Assembly: GCA_019925095.2 (NCBI GenBank)
Contig: CM034408.1
Span: forward strand, 2,170,001 to 2,234,000
Direction: 5' to 3'
Length of the DNA: 64,000 nt
From: Dendrolimus kikuchii
Lineage: Eukaryota > Arthropoda > Insecta > Lepidoptera > Lasiocampidae
A program made the position numbers and the translations under genes. Shown piece after piece: positions 63,946-64,000 of this stretch (positions are counted from its first letter, which is position 1; every line of letters begins with the position of its first letter). The notes beneath the pieces were generated by a model that saw nothing but the letters and a program-made list of their open reading frames with translations, did no database searches and was not told the origin of the DNA.

Positions 63946-64000
63946 GTGACTACCCTTGGATGGGCATCATGGGCTACATCAGCGAGCGGTTCCCCGACGT
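63946..64000 (+). CDS. Clip-domain serine protease, exon 5 (start of peptidase S1 domain), cut by window
   Basis: Acceptor atctttctatag ends at 63945; phase 1 matches exon 4. The text GDYPWMGIMGYISERFPDV follows the VVNGVDAKLG of exon 4 and is the normal N-terminal strand of a chymotrypsin-fold protease. The catalytic His, Asp and Ser lie beyond the window, so I cannot tell an active enzyme from a serine protease homologue. Confidence 0.9.
   Translation, partial: MTTLGWASWATSASGSPT

Overview
The window looks like insect nuclear DNA, most probably from a moth or butterfly. It is AT-rich, has multi-exon genes with GT-AG introns, and is packed with repeats typical of Lepidoptera: BEL/Pao, R1-like, RTE-like, Jockey/CR1-like and Penelope-like retroelements, A-tailed SINEs, Helitron-like ends and short inverted-repeat DNA elements. 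I see no rRNA gene, no functional tRNA gene, no CRISPR array and nothing bacterial. The labels SINE-A, SINE-B, LINE-C, LINE-D and RTE-T used below are mine.

Layout. From about 0.6 to 10.07 kb lies one decayed BEL/Pao LTR retrotransposon (gag, protease, reverse transcriptase, RNase H, integrase). It is cut open by at least five later insertions, most with matching target-site duplications (TSDs): two copies of one Jockey-like LINE end in opposite orientation, a 1.05-kb inverted-repeat element, an insertion that itself holds an R1-like LINE end, and an RTE tail. From 10 to 25 kb there are many small repeats and one isolated Tyr/Gly/His-rich exon (17485-17950) of an unrecognised, probably secreted protein. 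From 25156 to the right edge runs the one clearly recognisable host gene: a clip-domain serine protease on the + strand. Its exons are 25156-25222 (signal peptide), 53327-53911 (Asn-rich region), 61275-61432 (clip domain), 62802-63042 (end of clip, Thr-rich linker, activation site) and 63946 onward (start of the peptidase S1 domain, cut by the window). All exon phases agree. Intron 1 is 28.1 kb and holds most of the repeats, two solo LTRs and a possible small three-exon gene (36933-37475).

How it fits together. The protease is expected to be a secreted zymogen of the extracellular cascades that lead to melanization or Toll activation in insects: the clip domain is regulatory, the Thr-rich segment is a linker, and cleavage after Arg 341 would release the catalytic domain. 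Almost everything else is transposon sediment. TSDs give a relative order of insertion in several places: the Pao element is older than its passengers, one SINE is interrupted by another SINE and by a hAT-like element, and one Helitron relic is interrupted by a SINE and an R1-like LINE. I found no convincing new multi-gene system. The best leads are the candidate small gene, the SINE whose tail matches a LINE tail, the 254-bp element carrying a CRE site in three copies, a hammerhead-like core in the Penelope termini, and a long near-perfect hairpin at 56754-56930.
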